A stretch of 31,963 bases of DNA from CAZSCF01 sp964636505 (GCA_964636505.1 CAZWRY010000010.1:1-31963), one strand, 5' to 3'. Shown: positions 23,282 to 31,291, counted from the stretch's first letter. Numbers and translations are program-made. Notes: generated from the letters alone by a model not told the origin.

Positions 23282-24344
23282 CAGAAATTACTTTTTCAAT
23301 TTCATTTAAATATCTCTCCGAAATATGTTGCCAGCTGAAATTTTGAACTGTGCATTCGCGGACTTTTTCACCATAAATATCCCGGGGACTGCCTTCGGAA
23401 AATAGCGCGTTTATTTTCTTTAGAAAAACCTCGGCATTGCCGGATTCAACCAAAAAACCGTTTTGTTCTTCCATTATAGCATCTTTTAAGCCTTCAATGT
23501 CTGACGCCAAAACTGGCAAACGGCAAGCACAAGATTCAATAATAGAAATACCAAATCCTTCCACATCTCCACGAATTTTTATGTTTGGTTGAATAAAAAG
23601 ATCAGCGGTATTGAGCAGGGCATTTCTGACTGCATCGGTGACATAGCCCAGCATAATTACACGGCTGTATAAATTATTCTTCTTGATCGCATCAAAAATG
23701 TTTTGTTTATCAGGTCCGTCACCGGCAATGATATACAGAAAATCATCATCCAATTGCGGCATAACATTGCCTATGAACCAAGCCACGCCTTTTCGCTTGA
23801 CCAAACGTCCGGAAGTAAGCAGGATTTTTTTACCAGCTACTGATTGCTTGATAATTTTTTCCAAATTTTCCCTAGAACAATCAACCAAATGTTTTTCTGT
23901 GTCTACGCCATTGGGAATAAAAACAATTTTTTCTTGAGGAATATTTTTTTGGGCAGCAATTTTTATTGTTTCATTGCCAACGGCAATAAATTTGTCTATT
24001 TTTTTAGCAAAAAAACTGATCCACAGTTTTTGATAAAGAGAATTTTGGAAAGTTAGATCCAGTCCGTGAGCTACGCAAATTACTGGTTTTCGGGTGAATA
24101 TTTTAACCAGCCAACCCACATTAGACAGAAGGCAGCTGCCCAAAACAATCGCGTCGTATTTTGAGACTAAGAAAACCGCTCTCAAAGCGGCATACACCAA
24201 AAAAAATGGAATCAGCCATCTTTTTTTATTAGCTATTATTTTCACTTCAGCTTGTTTAGAAAGCCAGGTTGAAAGCTCATAGTTATGTGTTTCAACTCCG
24301 CCCACAATCGGCGGAAAAGTGTGGGAAATAAACAAAATTTTCAT
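23259..24344 (-). CDS. GT4 family glycosyltransferase
   Basis: A 361-residue GT-B retaining glycosyltransferase. MKILFISHTFPPIVGGVETH is a textbook GT4 N-terminus with the glycine loop. IPNGVDTEKH begins the second domain, followed by SGRLVKRKG, GDGPDKQNI and the E-x7-E in EGFGISIIESCACRLPVLAS. No signal or membrane anchor; amphipathic contact with the membrane is usual for such enzymes. It overlaps the GT-C-like gene by 23 nt. Upstream lies the relic element at 24345..24495, whose left end starts directly at this gene's ATG, so its native promoter may have been displaced. Confidence 0.92.
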   Translation of the reverse strand: MKILFISHTFPPIVGGVETHNYELSTWLSKQAEVKIIANKKRWLIPFFLVYAALRAVFLVSKYDAIVLGSCLLSNVGWLVKIFTRKPVICVAHGLDLTFQNSLYQKLWISFFAKKIDKFIAVGNETIKIAAQKNIPQEKIVFIPNGVDTEKHLVDCSRENLEKIIKQSVAGKKILLTSGRLVKRKGVAWFIGNVMPQLDDDFLYIIAGDGPDKQNIFDAIKKNNLYSRVIMLGYVTDAVRNALLNTADLFIQPNIKIRGDVEGFGISIIESCACRLPVLASDIEGLKDAIMEEQNGFLVESGNAEVFLKKINALFSEGSPRDIYGEKVRECTVQNFSWQHISERYLNEIEKVISDAKSITN

Positions 24345-24495
24345 GAAACGTTCTAATATTTAAACGTTAATTTTTCTAAAACAGAAAACCTGTCAGTAAT
24401 TTTATATATTAATACTACCAGCTCTCTTGATAATTTGTATACTTCTAAGTTTTCACAATTAAATTTCATAAAATGTTTAAACATTAGAACGTTTT
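24345..24495 (-). mobile_element. IVS-like relic with 24-bp inverted ends
   Basis: The left end 24345-24368 (GAAACGTTCTAATATTTAAA plus CGTT) is complementary to 24472-24495 at 21 of 24 positions. The right arm contains a perfect 14-bp palindrome, AATGTTTAAACATT. The interior is the broken four-helix-bundle gene at 24353..24469. It fills nearly the whole 159-nt gap between two minus-strand glycosyltransferase genes and looks like an internally deleted, MITE-like copy of a larger element. Confidence 0.55.
24353..24469 (-). pseudogene. Truncated four-helix-bundle (S23/23S-IVS) protein
   Basis: ATG at 24469, stop TAG at 24353, 38 codons. It begins MKFNCENLEVYKLSRELVVL and continues IYKITDRFS. 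The pattern NLEVYKLSxELVxxIYKIT is the first helix of the S23/four-helix-bundle family. After about 28 residues similarity stops and the frame reads the left inverted repeat (VLEKLTFKY). The three other helices are missing, so it is a deletion relic rather than a functional gene, though a short peptide could still be made. It belongs to a different branch from the relic at 13071..13322, judged by the differing N-terminal wording. Confidence 0.7.
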
Positions 24496-24503
24496 GAACA
24501 TTT

Positions 24504-25460
24504 TCAACCTCTCTTGTATCTGTTTTTTTTCATTTGATACATTATTTCTTCCTGGATTTGGCGGTTAGATTTTATCATATCGGCGATGAGAGCAAAAATA
24601 GCCAGTTGAATACCAAAAAAGATGCTAATAGAAGAAAAGATTATGTAGTTCTGGAAGGGACTGATTTTAAAATTTTGAAAATAATTGAAAATAAAAATTC
24701 CCATTCCAATAAGGCCAAGAAGGATGAAAAATAGTCCCGGCCAACCAAAAAACTTAAGCGGACGCACGTCTCTGATCGCTTTTAAAATTATCTTGGTGGA
24801 ATTGCCGATAAATTTCCAAATAGATTTGGTAATTTTAGCTTGACGATCATCAAAATAGGTAACTGAAATTGGCACCCAAATTAATTTCAAATTTTTTCCG
24901 ATAGCATCAATAATTGTTTCTTGCGTATAGGTAAAATGAGTGTTAATTAAATTCAGGCGAAGCATGGTTTCGCGATTATGAGCTCTGAAGCCACAAGTCA
25001 GGTCATTGGTTTTGTGCCCCAAGAAAAATCCAATTATGCCGGCAGCAAATTTATTCAAGTTTTTTCTGATCCAAGGAATATTTTTAGCTTCATTTTCTCC
25101 AAACCTATTGCCAATGACCATGTCGGCCCTACCGTCCAAAATTGGTTTTAAAATTTTAGGAATTTCTTCGGGATTAAATTGTCCATCAGCATCAATATTA
25201 ACCATAATGTCAGCCTCGTTTTCCAGGGAATTTTCAATAGCTCTTTTGAAAGAATAGGCAAGACGCCTGTTGGGTTTATAGGAAACAATCAAATCAGCAC
25301 CGGCCTCTTTAGCTCTTTCAATAGTTTTATCGGTTGACCCATCGTCAATAACTTGAATAAGCGTTTCATCAACGCCTTCAAATTTTCGGGGAATACCTTT
25401 GATCGTAGCAGCTATTTTTTCTTCTTCGTTGTAAGCCGGGATGTTTACAATTAGTCTCAT
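24504..25460 (-). CDS. GT2 glycosyltransferase with C-terminal membrane pair (DPM1-like)
   Basis: 318 residues from the ATG at 25460, where MRLIVNIPAYNEEEKI starts the first strand; 13 upstream in-frame codons lie within a palindrome and are not family-like. Motifs: VIDDGSTD (about 35), the metal site DADGQFNPEE (about 86), NDLTCGFRAH (about 148). Two helices, about 233-253 and 264-290, anchor the C-terminus, which ends in a basic tail. It should load a sugar onto polyprenyl phosphate for membrane enzymes such as the GT-C-like protein encoded downstream. Closest in plan to the GT2 at 1238..2176. Confidence 0.9.
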   Translation of the reverse strand: MRLIVNIPAYNEEEKIAATIKGIPRKFEGVDETLIQVIDDGSTDKTIERAKEAGADLIVSYKPNRRLAYSFKRAIENSLENEADIMVNIDADGQFNPEEIPKILKPILDGRADMVIGNRFGENEAKNIPWIRKNLNKFAAGIIGFFLGHKTNDLTCGFRAHNRETMLRLNLINTHFTYTQETIIDAIGKNLKLIWVPISVTYFDDRQAKITKSIWKFIGNSTKIILKAIRDVRPLKFFGWPGLFFILLGLIGMGIFIFNYFQNFKISPFQNYIIFSSISIFFGIQLAIFALIADMIKSNRQIQEEIMYQMKKNRYKRG

Positions 25461-25472
25461 GGGATATGAAAT

Positions 25473-25554
25473 ATAAAGTATGAAGCAGAATATTTTCATA
25501 AAGCAACTTAATTTAAATTACTTTATGTTATATGTCTTATGCTCCATACCTTAT
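25473..25554. repeat. Large imperfect intergenic palindrome
   Basis: 25473-25503 (ATAAAGTATGAAGCAG..., ending CATAAAG) is complementary to 25521-25554 (CTTTATG..., ending GCTCCATACCTTAT) over most of its length. The centre contains the perfect 12-bp palindrome TAATTTAAATTA. It fills the gap between two minus-strand genes and is unrelated in sequence to the other palindromes of the window. Confidence 0.65.
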
Positions 25555-25559
25555 GGTTT

Positions 25560-25793
25560 TTATTTTTTCTTAATTATCAGTTTATTTAGATTAACACAAT
25601 CTAAATCACAGTTTATGTTCTCGGTGCCTTTTTTAATGACATCTTCGCTGCATTTTTTTATTTTTTCCTGACATTTTTCCTTGCTTTGAGTGAAGTATTT
25701 CATATTAACTTCATATCCGAAATAACTTAAAACGAAGATAGCAACAACGATACTGCCGGCTATCCAAATGATTGTTTTTAATAATGCAGCCAT
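25560..25793 (-). CDS. Small single-helix membrane protein with paired cysteines
   Basis: 77 residues, not recognised. Residues 3-27 form one hydrophobic helix; the tail is charged and carries four cysteines in two pairs, Cys41/Cys48 (CX6C) and Cys62/Cys66 (CX3C), thirteen residues apart in a Lys/Glu-rich, helix-prone background. The plan (one N-terminal helix, then a four-cysteine helical hairpin) matches the 97-residue protein at 841..1134, although the sequences do not align well. It has a convincing promoter and stands 99 nt ahead of the GT2 gene at 24504. Orientation with the tail outside would allow disulfides. Confidence 0.7.
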   Translation of the reverse strand: MAALLKTIIWIAGSIVVAIFVLSYFGYEVNMKYFTQSKEKCQEKIKKCSEDVIKKGTENINCDLDCVNLNKLIIKKK

Positions 25794-25830
25794 AGAGTTT
25801 AATTATTTTTTTATTATTTATCATACCGCT

Positions 25831-25858
25831 ATTATACATATTTTATCCCAATAAGCAA
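25831..25858 (-). promoter_or_regulatory. Predicted promoter of the small Cys-paired protein gene
   Basis: On the minus strand TTGCTT (25858..25853) and a perfect TATAAT (25836..25831) are 16 nt apart. The leader to the ATG at 25793 would be about 30 nt. It lies immediately after the terminator-like hairpin of the preceding gene. Confidence 0.6.
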
Positions 25859-25859
25859 A

Positions 25860-25880
25860 GACCCGTTTTGAAAACGGGTC
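25860..25880 (-). terminator. Intrinsic terminator after the WecC-like dehydrogenase gene
   Basis: GACCCGTTT and AAACGGGTC form a perfect 9-bp stem around a 3-nt loop. On the minus strand it is followed by CTTTGCTTATT, a modest T tract. It sits 30 nt beyond the stop at 25910. Confidence 0.7.
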
Positions 25881-25909
25881 AAGCGCAAAAAAGAAGATAT
25901 GTGTCCGGG

Positions 25910-27199
25910 TTATCTGCCGATGCCTTTGTAAATTATGCCGGCTTTTTGGATTGCCTCTTTATCCAAGCAATTTTTGCCGTCAACAATAACTTTAATGCCG
26001 TTGTCCAGAAATTTTTTCACCGGAATATTTACAAATTCATTGTGGTTGGTAGCTAGAATCAAAGCTTCACTTTTTTCTAAAAGTTCATCCAGAGATTTGA
26101 CAGTTGAATGTTTTGGAGAATAAGGATCAAAAATTTCCGCTTTACCGCTGTGTCTTTTTAAGGCCTTGATGATTTTAAAAGAAGGACTTTCCCTAAGGTC
26201 GCTAACATTCGCTTTGTAGGACATTCCTAAAAGGCCAATTTTAGAGCCTTTGATTGATTTTTCAATCTGATTTAAAGCATCTTGCAGAACTTCAACTGTA
26301 TAGGAAGGCATGCTATTGTTGATTTTACGTGCAGCCCGCAAAAAAACATGATCAAAATCATTTTCCTTGGCTTTTTCAATTAAGTAATAGGGATCAACAG
26401 GGATACAATGACCGCCAACGCCGCAGCTTGGCCAATGCGCCCAAAAAGAGAAGGGTTTAGTAGAGGCGCCTTCAATAACATGTTTAATGTCAATATCCAT
26501 ACGGTCAAAAGACTTGGCCAATTCGTTCACAAAAGCAATATTGATATCTCGGAAAGAATTTTCCATTATCTTTACGGCTTCGGCCTCGCGGATCGTTTTC
26601 ATCGGCATAATTTTAGCGTCCACAATATTTTCATAAAATTCTTTAGCACGTTTGAGTCCGATTTCATCAAAAGAACCGACTACTCTGGGAATATTGGAAA
26701 CATTCCATTTTGGGTCTCCCGGATTAACTCTTTCCGGACAATGGGCGATAAAAACATCCCTGCCGAGAACAAAACCAGCTTTTTCAAAAATAGGCTTGAC
26801 GATTTCTTCGCAAACGCCGGGATTAACGGTTGATTCCAAAACAACCAATGCGCCTTTTTTTATGTTTTTAGCAACGGTTTTGGAAGCTGAAATAACCGGA
26901 CCAAGATCGGGAAAATATTTTTCATCCACCGGAGTTGGCACGGCAATAATATGGATATCACATTTTTTCATTAGCGGAGAATCACCGCTGATAACTTGAA
27001 TCTTGCCTTTCACCTTTGGTAAAAGCTCTTCCAAAAATTCTTCCTTGAAAGGAGGAATGCCTTTTTTGATGAGCTTGGTTTTGGATTCATCATTGTCATA
27101 GCCATATACCTTATAGCCTTTATTGGCAGCAATAGCTGCCAGCGGTAAGCCAACATAGCCGAGACCGATAACACAAACTATTTGTGATTTATTTTTCAT
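25910..27199 (-). CDS. Nucleotide-sugar dehydrogenase, WecC/WbpA type
   Basis: A 429-residue enzyme that oxidises a UDP-N-acetyl-hexosamine (ManNAc or GlcNAc) to the uronic acid with NAD+. Motifs: VIGLGYVGLPLA (Rossmann, about 10), YDND (34-37), AVPTPVDE, ESTVNPG, CPERVNPGD (about 153), MENSFRDINIAFVNELA, and the catalytic GVGGHCIPVDPYYL with Cys265. LLGMSYKANVSDLRESP starts the C-terminal domain. GHCIPVDP and the PERVNPGD loop mark the WecC/WbpA/TviB branch rather than UDP-glucose dehydrogenase. Which epimer is used cannot be read from sequence. It is a single-gene unit with its own promoter and terminator, divergent from the GT4-wzy operon. Confidence 0.94.
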   Translation of the reverse strand: MKNKSQIVCVIGLGYVGLPLAAIAANKGYKVYGYDNDESKTKLIKKGIPPFKEEFLEELLPKVKGKIQVISGDSPLMKKCDIHIIAVPTPVDEKYFPDLGPVISASKTVAKNIKKGALVVLESTVNPGVCEEIVKPIFEKAGFVLGRDVFIAHCPERVNPGDPKWNVSNIPRVVGSFDEIGLKRAKEFYENIVDAKIMPMKTIREAEAVKIMENSFRDINIAFVNELAKSFDRMDIDIKHVIEGASTKPFSFWAHWPSCGVGGHCIPVDPYYLIEKAKENDFDHVFLRAARKINNSMPSYTVEVLQDALNQIEKSIKGSKIGLLGMSYKANVSDLRESPSFKIIKALKRHSGKAEIFDPYSPKHSTVKSLDELLEKSEALILATNHNEFVNIPVKKFLDNGIKVIVDGKNCLDKEAIQKAGIIYKGIGR

Positions 27200-27228
27200 T
27201 ATTATTGCAAATTAATAATTACGCTTTA

Positions 27229-27260
27229 ATTATAATAGAGCATTTTTAAAGTTTGTACAA
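27229..27260 (-). promoter_or_regulatory. Predicted promoter of the WecC-like gene
   Basis: Minus strand: TTGTAC (27260..27255), 17-nt spacer, TATTAT (27237..27232), overlapping a TATAAT at 27234..27229. Leader of about 25 nt. Confidence 0.5.
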
Positions 27261-27326
27261 GGGTCGGCAGATAGAAAATTCCTTAAAACAGTTTCTTATT
27301 TTCTTCCCATTTTTCTTATTTTAGTT

Positions 27327-27332
27327 TATAAT
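27327..27332 (+). promoter_or_regulatory. Consensus -10 box, probably leaderless start of the GT4-wzy-GT4 operon
   Basis: TATAAT at 27327-27332 ends 7 nt before the ATG at 27340, so transcription would begin at or one base from the A of the start codon. No clear -35. Confidence 0.5.
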
Positions 27333-27339
27333 TTTATAT

Positions 27340-28494
27340 ATGAAGATAGGCATCAACGCATCCTTTGCTCGAAAAACAAACACGGGCATCGGACAAGTGA
27401 CTATTAATTTTATTAAAGAACTTTCCCAATCTAAAAGGGACAAGTTCATTTTGTATTTGGAAGAAGATTTGCCCAATAACATTAAACTGTCCAGAAACTT
27501 CAAAAAGCGTATTTTTTTGCCCCTTTGGAAAAGAGACGATCTGATTCGTAAAATTTGGTGGGAAAAAATATTACTGCCCCAAAAAATCAAAGAAGACAAG
27601 TGTGATGTTTTTTTAAGTCTTTACCAATGCCCGACTAAATTGGACAAAAGAACAAGGCATATTATGTTGGTACACGATATTATTCCGGAAATTTTTCCAG
27701 AGTACCTTGATAATTCCAGAAAAAAATTATACTGGAACCTGACCAAAAGAGCCGTTGAATATGCGGACAAAATAATGGCTATTTCTTCCAGAACAGAAAA
27801 GGATCTGATCCAACATTTGAAAATCAATCCGAAAAAAATAACCGTAAACCATATTGATGTGGATGAAATTTACAAAAAAGAAGTTTCCGAAAAAGAAAGC
27901 AATCGGGTGCTTAGAAAATATGGATTAAAACCAGGCTATATTTATTATGGCGGAGGATTGGAAACGAGAAAAAATGTGGAAGGCTTGATCCGGACTTACT
28001 CAATTTTGCTGAACAACAATAAGAAAGTTTCTACTCAAAATTTTCCCAAGTTAGTAATTTCAGGCAAATTAATGCCTAATCTTGCACCGCTCATTACCGA
28101 TGTCGAAAAAGTAGTGAAAGAATTAAATCTAACCAAAAATGTGAAGCTTCTTGACCTTGTGCCGCAAGATGATTTGCCAGCTCTTTATAAAAATGCGCTT
28201 ATATTTGTTTTTCCATCCCTATATGAAGGGTTCGGACTAACCGTGCTGGAAGCTTTGAATATCGGAACGCCCGCAATTGTCTCTAAAACAGCTTCTTTGC
28301 CCGAAGTTGGACGGGATGCCGTTCTTTATTTTGATCCGGAAGATGTGCAAGATATGATGATGGTTATTAAGAATGTTTTGCAAAATGAAGAGCTGCGGGC
28401 AGAGCTTCGCCGAAGAGGCGCGGAAAGAGCCAAGGCTTTTGAATGGAAAAATTTTGTCAAAAAAACTCTAAACATAGCTGAAAATTTGGGCTAG
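27340..28494 (+). CDS. GT4 family glycosyltransferase
   Basis: 384 residues, GT-B fold. MKIGINASFARKTNTGIGQV opens the first domain and VHDIIPEIFPEY (about 109) is typical of the mannosyltransferase-B/WbpY-like branch. The second domain has YYGGGLETRKNVEGL, LVPQDDLPALYK, and the E-x7-E in SLYEGFGLTVLEALNIGTP. It is the first gene of the polymerase operon, 4 nt before the Wzy-like gene, and resembles the GT4 at 30066..31208. A cytoplasmic role in assembling the lipid-linked repeat unit is likely. Specificity unknown. Confidence 0.92.
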   Translation: MKIGINASFARKTNTGIGQVTINFIKELSQSKRDKFILYLEEDLPNNIKLSRNFKKRIFLPLWKRDDLIRKIWWEKILLPQKIKEDKCDVFLSLYQCPTKLDKRTRHIMLVHDIIPEIFPEYLDNSRKKLYWNLTKRAVEYADKIMAISSRTEKDLIQHLKINPKKITVNHIDVDEIYKKEVSEKESNRVLRKYGLKPGYIYYGGGLETRKNVEGLIRTYSILLNNNKKVSTQNFPKLVISGKLMPNLAPLITDVEKVVKELNLTKNVKLLDLVPQDDLPALYKNALIFVFPSLYEGFGLTVLEALNIGTPAIVSKTASLPEVGRDAVLYFDPEDVQDMMMVIKNVLQNEELRAELRRRGAERAKAFEWKNFVKKTLNIAENLG

Positions 28495-28498
28495 GAGT

Positions 28499-30082
28499 AT
28501 GAATAACTTTTTTAGAATCAATATAAAAAATAATCTGCTGGTAGTTAATTTTTTACTGGTCTTTTTTTTAATTTTATTTTTCAATGTCGGTCTTTTGCCT
28601 CTGGAAAAGTTAGGTGACTTTATTTTTTTTGTAGCTTTATTTTTTGTTTTTTCCCTATACCGTCCCGGTTGGGCCTTTTTGTTTTTTATTGGGACAATTG
28701 CTTTGGAAAAGATAACTCTGATTCCCCAAGAAATGGGCTTGATGCTAAGGCCTTACCAATTGCTGGCTTTTTTGGTTTCGGCGGCAATTATAATCAGATT
28801 TTTCATGAAAAGGCTTAACTTTTCTTTGCCCAAGCCAAAATGGCACGATGCCGCCATTCTTTTGATCGGTTTTGCAAGTCTTTTGAGCGTCATTTCTGCT
28901 CCGGAAAAATTACTCAGTTTAAAACTGGCGATTATTGTTTTTTCTTTTATATTTTTATATTTTTTAACGCGTATTTTTATTCAAGACATTGCAGATGTTT
29001 CCAGAATAATGCCTTTTTTTCTGGGTTCATCGCTCATCGTGGCCTTTTTTGGAATCTGGCAAAATATTTATTTTTTGAAAGGACAAGAGTCTTTTGAGAT
29101 CATGGCCGGAAGACCAAATGCGACATTCAATGAACCGGATTGGCTGGGAATATATTTAGTGCTTGTTTCAGCTATGCTTTATGCGCTAATTTATTATCTT
29201 CAAAAAACCAGTAACACTTTTTTGTTTCCGATTTCCAATAAATTTTCAAATTTTCAAATTTTCAAAACCATTTTCATTTTTATTTTTTTAGTGTTTATTT
29301 TCACAGCACTTATATTAACTGTAAGTCGCAGTGCTTGGCTGGGCACCGGAATAGCCACTTTGGTCTTTTTGGTAGCAACTTTATTTTCCGGTTGGAAAAT
29401 GTTTCTGAAACATTTTGCGCTTATTGTTTTGGCTGGTTTGATTAGTCTTGCAACTATCTATATTTTTAATCTAACCAGCTTTCAATTATTCAATCGCGCC
29501 GTCAGTACGGGTGGTTTACAAAAAATAACCCTAGCTTGTTCGCAAAACATTGCTTTGCCGGAAAAAATAAGTGACCTTTCGGAGCTGGAAAAATACAATT
29601 GCAAACACATTAATCTAGAAGATATTAAAAAAGAAAAAGAAGCTGGAAATTTTGTAAAAGAAATTTCCAGACCGGATCCGAATGTAAATATTCGCGCTGA
29701 AATATATCAAAAATCGTGGCAAGAAATCAAAACTCATCCTATCCTAGGAATCGGGTGGGGGAGTATTGGCGGTTTTCTGGGTAAAGATGAGCGTGGCGTC
29801 AGTCTCAATTCCAGTAATATTTTTCTGGAAATTTGGCTCGGCAGTGGAATCTTAGGCTTCATTGCTTTTTTGTCTGTTTGGATATATATTTTTGGGAGAT
29901 CGGTCTATAAATTTTTTACCTCCCAAACAGAGCAAATTAAGATTTTTTCCCTATTTATAGCCATTTCTTGGCTAGGAATAACGGTTGCCAACCTTTTTAA
30001 TGCCGGTATTTTGCTAGGATTTATGTGGGTTTATTTGGCAGTTGGTTTAATAGATTATAAAAAAGATGAAAATAGGTATTGA
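28499..30082 (+). CDS. Wzy/O-antigen-ligase-like membrane polymerase
   Basis: 527 residues with about twelve hydrophobic helices; matches the O-antigen ligase/polymerase (Wzy_C) group. Evidence: GRPNATFNEPDWLGIYLVL (about 204, the usual G-x-F-x-N/E-x-N/D-x-x-A/G-like loop), LTVSRSAWLGTGIA (about 276, the S-R-x-x-W/x-G motif), a long outside loop at about 340-405 and, after it, HPILGIGWGSIGG (about 415), SSNIFLEIWLGSGILG (about 441). It should join exported repeat units outside the membrane, or ligate glycan to an acceptor; the two activities cannot be separated from sequence. It ends with TGA and overlaps the next gene by 17 nt. Confidence 0.88.
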   Translation: MNNFFRINIKNNLLVVNFLLVFFLILFFNVGLLPLEKLGDFIFFVALFFVFSLYRPGWAFLFFIGTIALEKITLIPQEMGLMLRPYQLLAFLVSAAIIIRFFMKRLNFSLPKPKWHDAAILLIGFASLLSVISAPEKLLSLKLAIIVFSFIFLYFLTRIFIQDIADVSRIMPFFLGSSLIVAFFGIWQNIYFLKGQESFEIMAGRPNATFNEPDWLGIYLVLVSAMLYALIYYLQKTSNTFLFPISNKFSNFQIFKTIFIFIFLVFIFTALILTVSRSAWLGTGIATLVFLVATLFSGWKMFLKHFALIVLAGLISLATIYIFNLTSFQLFNRAVSTGGLQKITLACSQNIALPEKISDLSELEKYNCKHINLEDIKKEKEAGNFVKEISRPDPNVNIRAEIYQKSWQEIKTHPILGIGWGSIGGFLGKDERGVSLNSSNIFLEIWLGSGILGFIAFLSVWIYIFGRSVYKFFTSQTEQIKIFSLFIAISWLGITVANLFNAGILLGFMWVYLAVGLIDYKKDENRY

Positions 30083-31208
30083 TATCAGAAATATCGGAAA
30101 AAACAGAACAGGTGATGAGGTTGTTTTTTTTAATTTGGTCAAAAGCCTAGCCTTGATTGATTCTGAAAACGAATATTTTCTTTTTACGGACATACTGGAT
30201 AAAGAAAAGATATCAGAAATTCAAGAAAAATTAAGCCTGAACGATAAACAAAATTTTAAAATAGTACCTTTGAAAGCATCCAATAAATTCATCTGGAACA
30301 TTTGGACCTTGCCGAAATATTTGCGCCAAAATCATTTGGATATCTATCAAACACAATACATCACTCCTTGGTTTGTACCGAAAAGCACCCGCATCTTGAC
30401 CGTAATTCATGACATTTCTTTTAATTTTTATCCGCAATTTCTCAAATTCGGGGACTTGTTTTTTTTAAAAACACTGATTCCGATAAGTCTTTGGCGAGCC
30501 GATAAAATAATTGCCGTATCAAAATTTACAGCTGCCGAAATTATCAATTATTATGAAGTTAATTCCAAAAAAGTCGCCTGGATACACAATGCTGTTTCCG
30601 AAAACTTCTTCCAATACACAAAACAAGAAGAGATAAAAAAAGTTAAGAAGAAATATGAATTGCCGGAGAAATTCATCCTTTACTTGGGCACTCTGCAACC
30701 CAGAAAAAACATTCCGCACCTTATTCGCGCCTTTGCCCGTATTAAAGACAGTCTTCCGGACATAAAACTGGTTATCTGCGGCAATAAAAAAGCGTATAAT
30801 TTTGACAAAAAAATAGAATCAGCCGTTGCTCAAGCCGGACTGGCCAAGGAAGTATATTTTCCCGGCTACATCAACGAAGAAGACAAGCAGGCGATTTACA
30901 AACTGGCGCATGTTTTTGTTTTCCCGTCCCTATATGAAGGTTTCGGCATTCCCATTTTGGAAGCTATGGCAGCCGGCGTGCCTATTTTGGCTTCGCATAT
31001 CCCGCCACATAAAGAAATTGCCGAAGAAAGCGTTTTATTCTTTGAAAATGGTAAAGAAAATGATTTGGAAAATAAATTAAAGGAAATTTGTCTGAATAAT
31101 GACCTGCGCGAAAAACTAATCAAAAAAGAAAAAGAACAGATAAATAAGTTTTCCTGGCAATCTTCAGCCAAAGAAATCCATCGGATTTATACCGAATTTG
31201 CCGGATAA
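30066..31208 (+). CDS. GT4 family glycosyltransferase
   Basis: 380 residues. MKIGIDIRNIGKNRTGDEVV is the first strand and loop, VIHDISFNFYPQFL (about 116) marks the same branch as the GT4 at 27340, and IHNAVSENFF, LGTLQPRKNI (about 209), SLYEGFGIPILEAMAAGVP (about 286) complete the donor site with its E-x7-E. It starts within the polymerase gene and so is translationally coupled. It and the GT4 at 27340 are likely paralogues adding different residues of one repeat unit. Sugar unknown. Confidence 0.92.
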   Translation: MKIGIDIRNIGKNRTGDEVVFFNLVKSLALIDSENEYFLFTDILDKEKISEIQEKLSLNDKQNFKIVPLKASNKFIWNIWTLPKYLRQNHLDIYQTQYITPWFVPKSTRILTVIHDISFNFYPQFLKFGDLFFLKTLIPISLWRADKIIAVSKFTAAEIINYYEVNSKKVAWIHNAVSENFFQYTKQEEIKKVKKKYELPEKFILYLGTLQPRKNIPHLIRAFARIKDSLPDIKLVICGNKKAYNFDKKIESAVAQAGLAKEVYFPGYINEEDKQAIYKLAHVFVFPSLYEGFGIPILEAMAAGVPILASHIPPHKEIAEESVLFFENGKENDLENKLKEICLNNDLREKLIKKEKEQINKFSWQSSAKEIHRIYTEFAG

Positions 31209-31217
31209 TTTTTTGTG

Positions 31218-31262
31218 TTGACCAAAAACCATGATTGAAGTAAAATAAACATTGTTTATAAT
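31218..31262 (+). promoter_or_regulatory. Two overlapping predicted promoters ahead of the LCP gene
   Basis: P1: TTGACC (31218-31223), 17 nt, TAAAAT (31241-31246). P2: TTGAAG (31235-31240), 16 nt, TATAAT (31257-31262). Both are good sigma70-type matches, so the LCP gene is probably transcribed separately from the polymerase operon. Confidence 0.6.
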
Positions 31263-31291
31263 TTAGACTTTAATTATTTAATGAAAAGCAG

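Noticed and set aside
30060..30090. Possible recoding of TGA as glycine, as in some candidate-phylum bacteria
   Set aside because: TGA at 30080-30082 ends the Wzy-like gene exactly within a normal overlap with the next gene, and no conserved protein in the window needs TGA to be read through.
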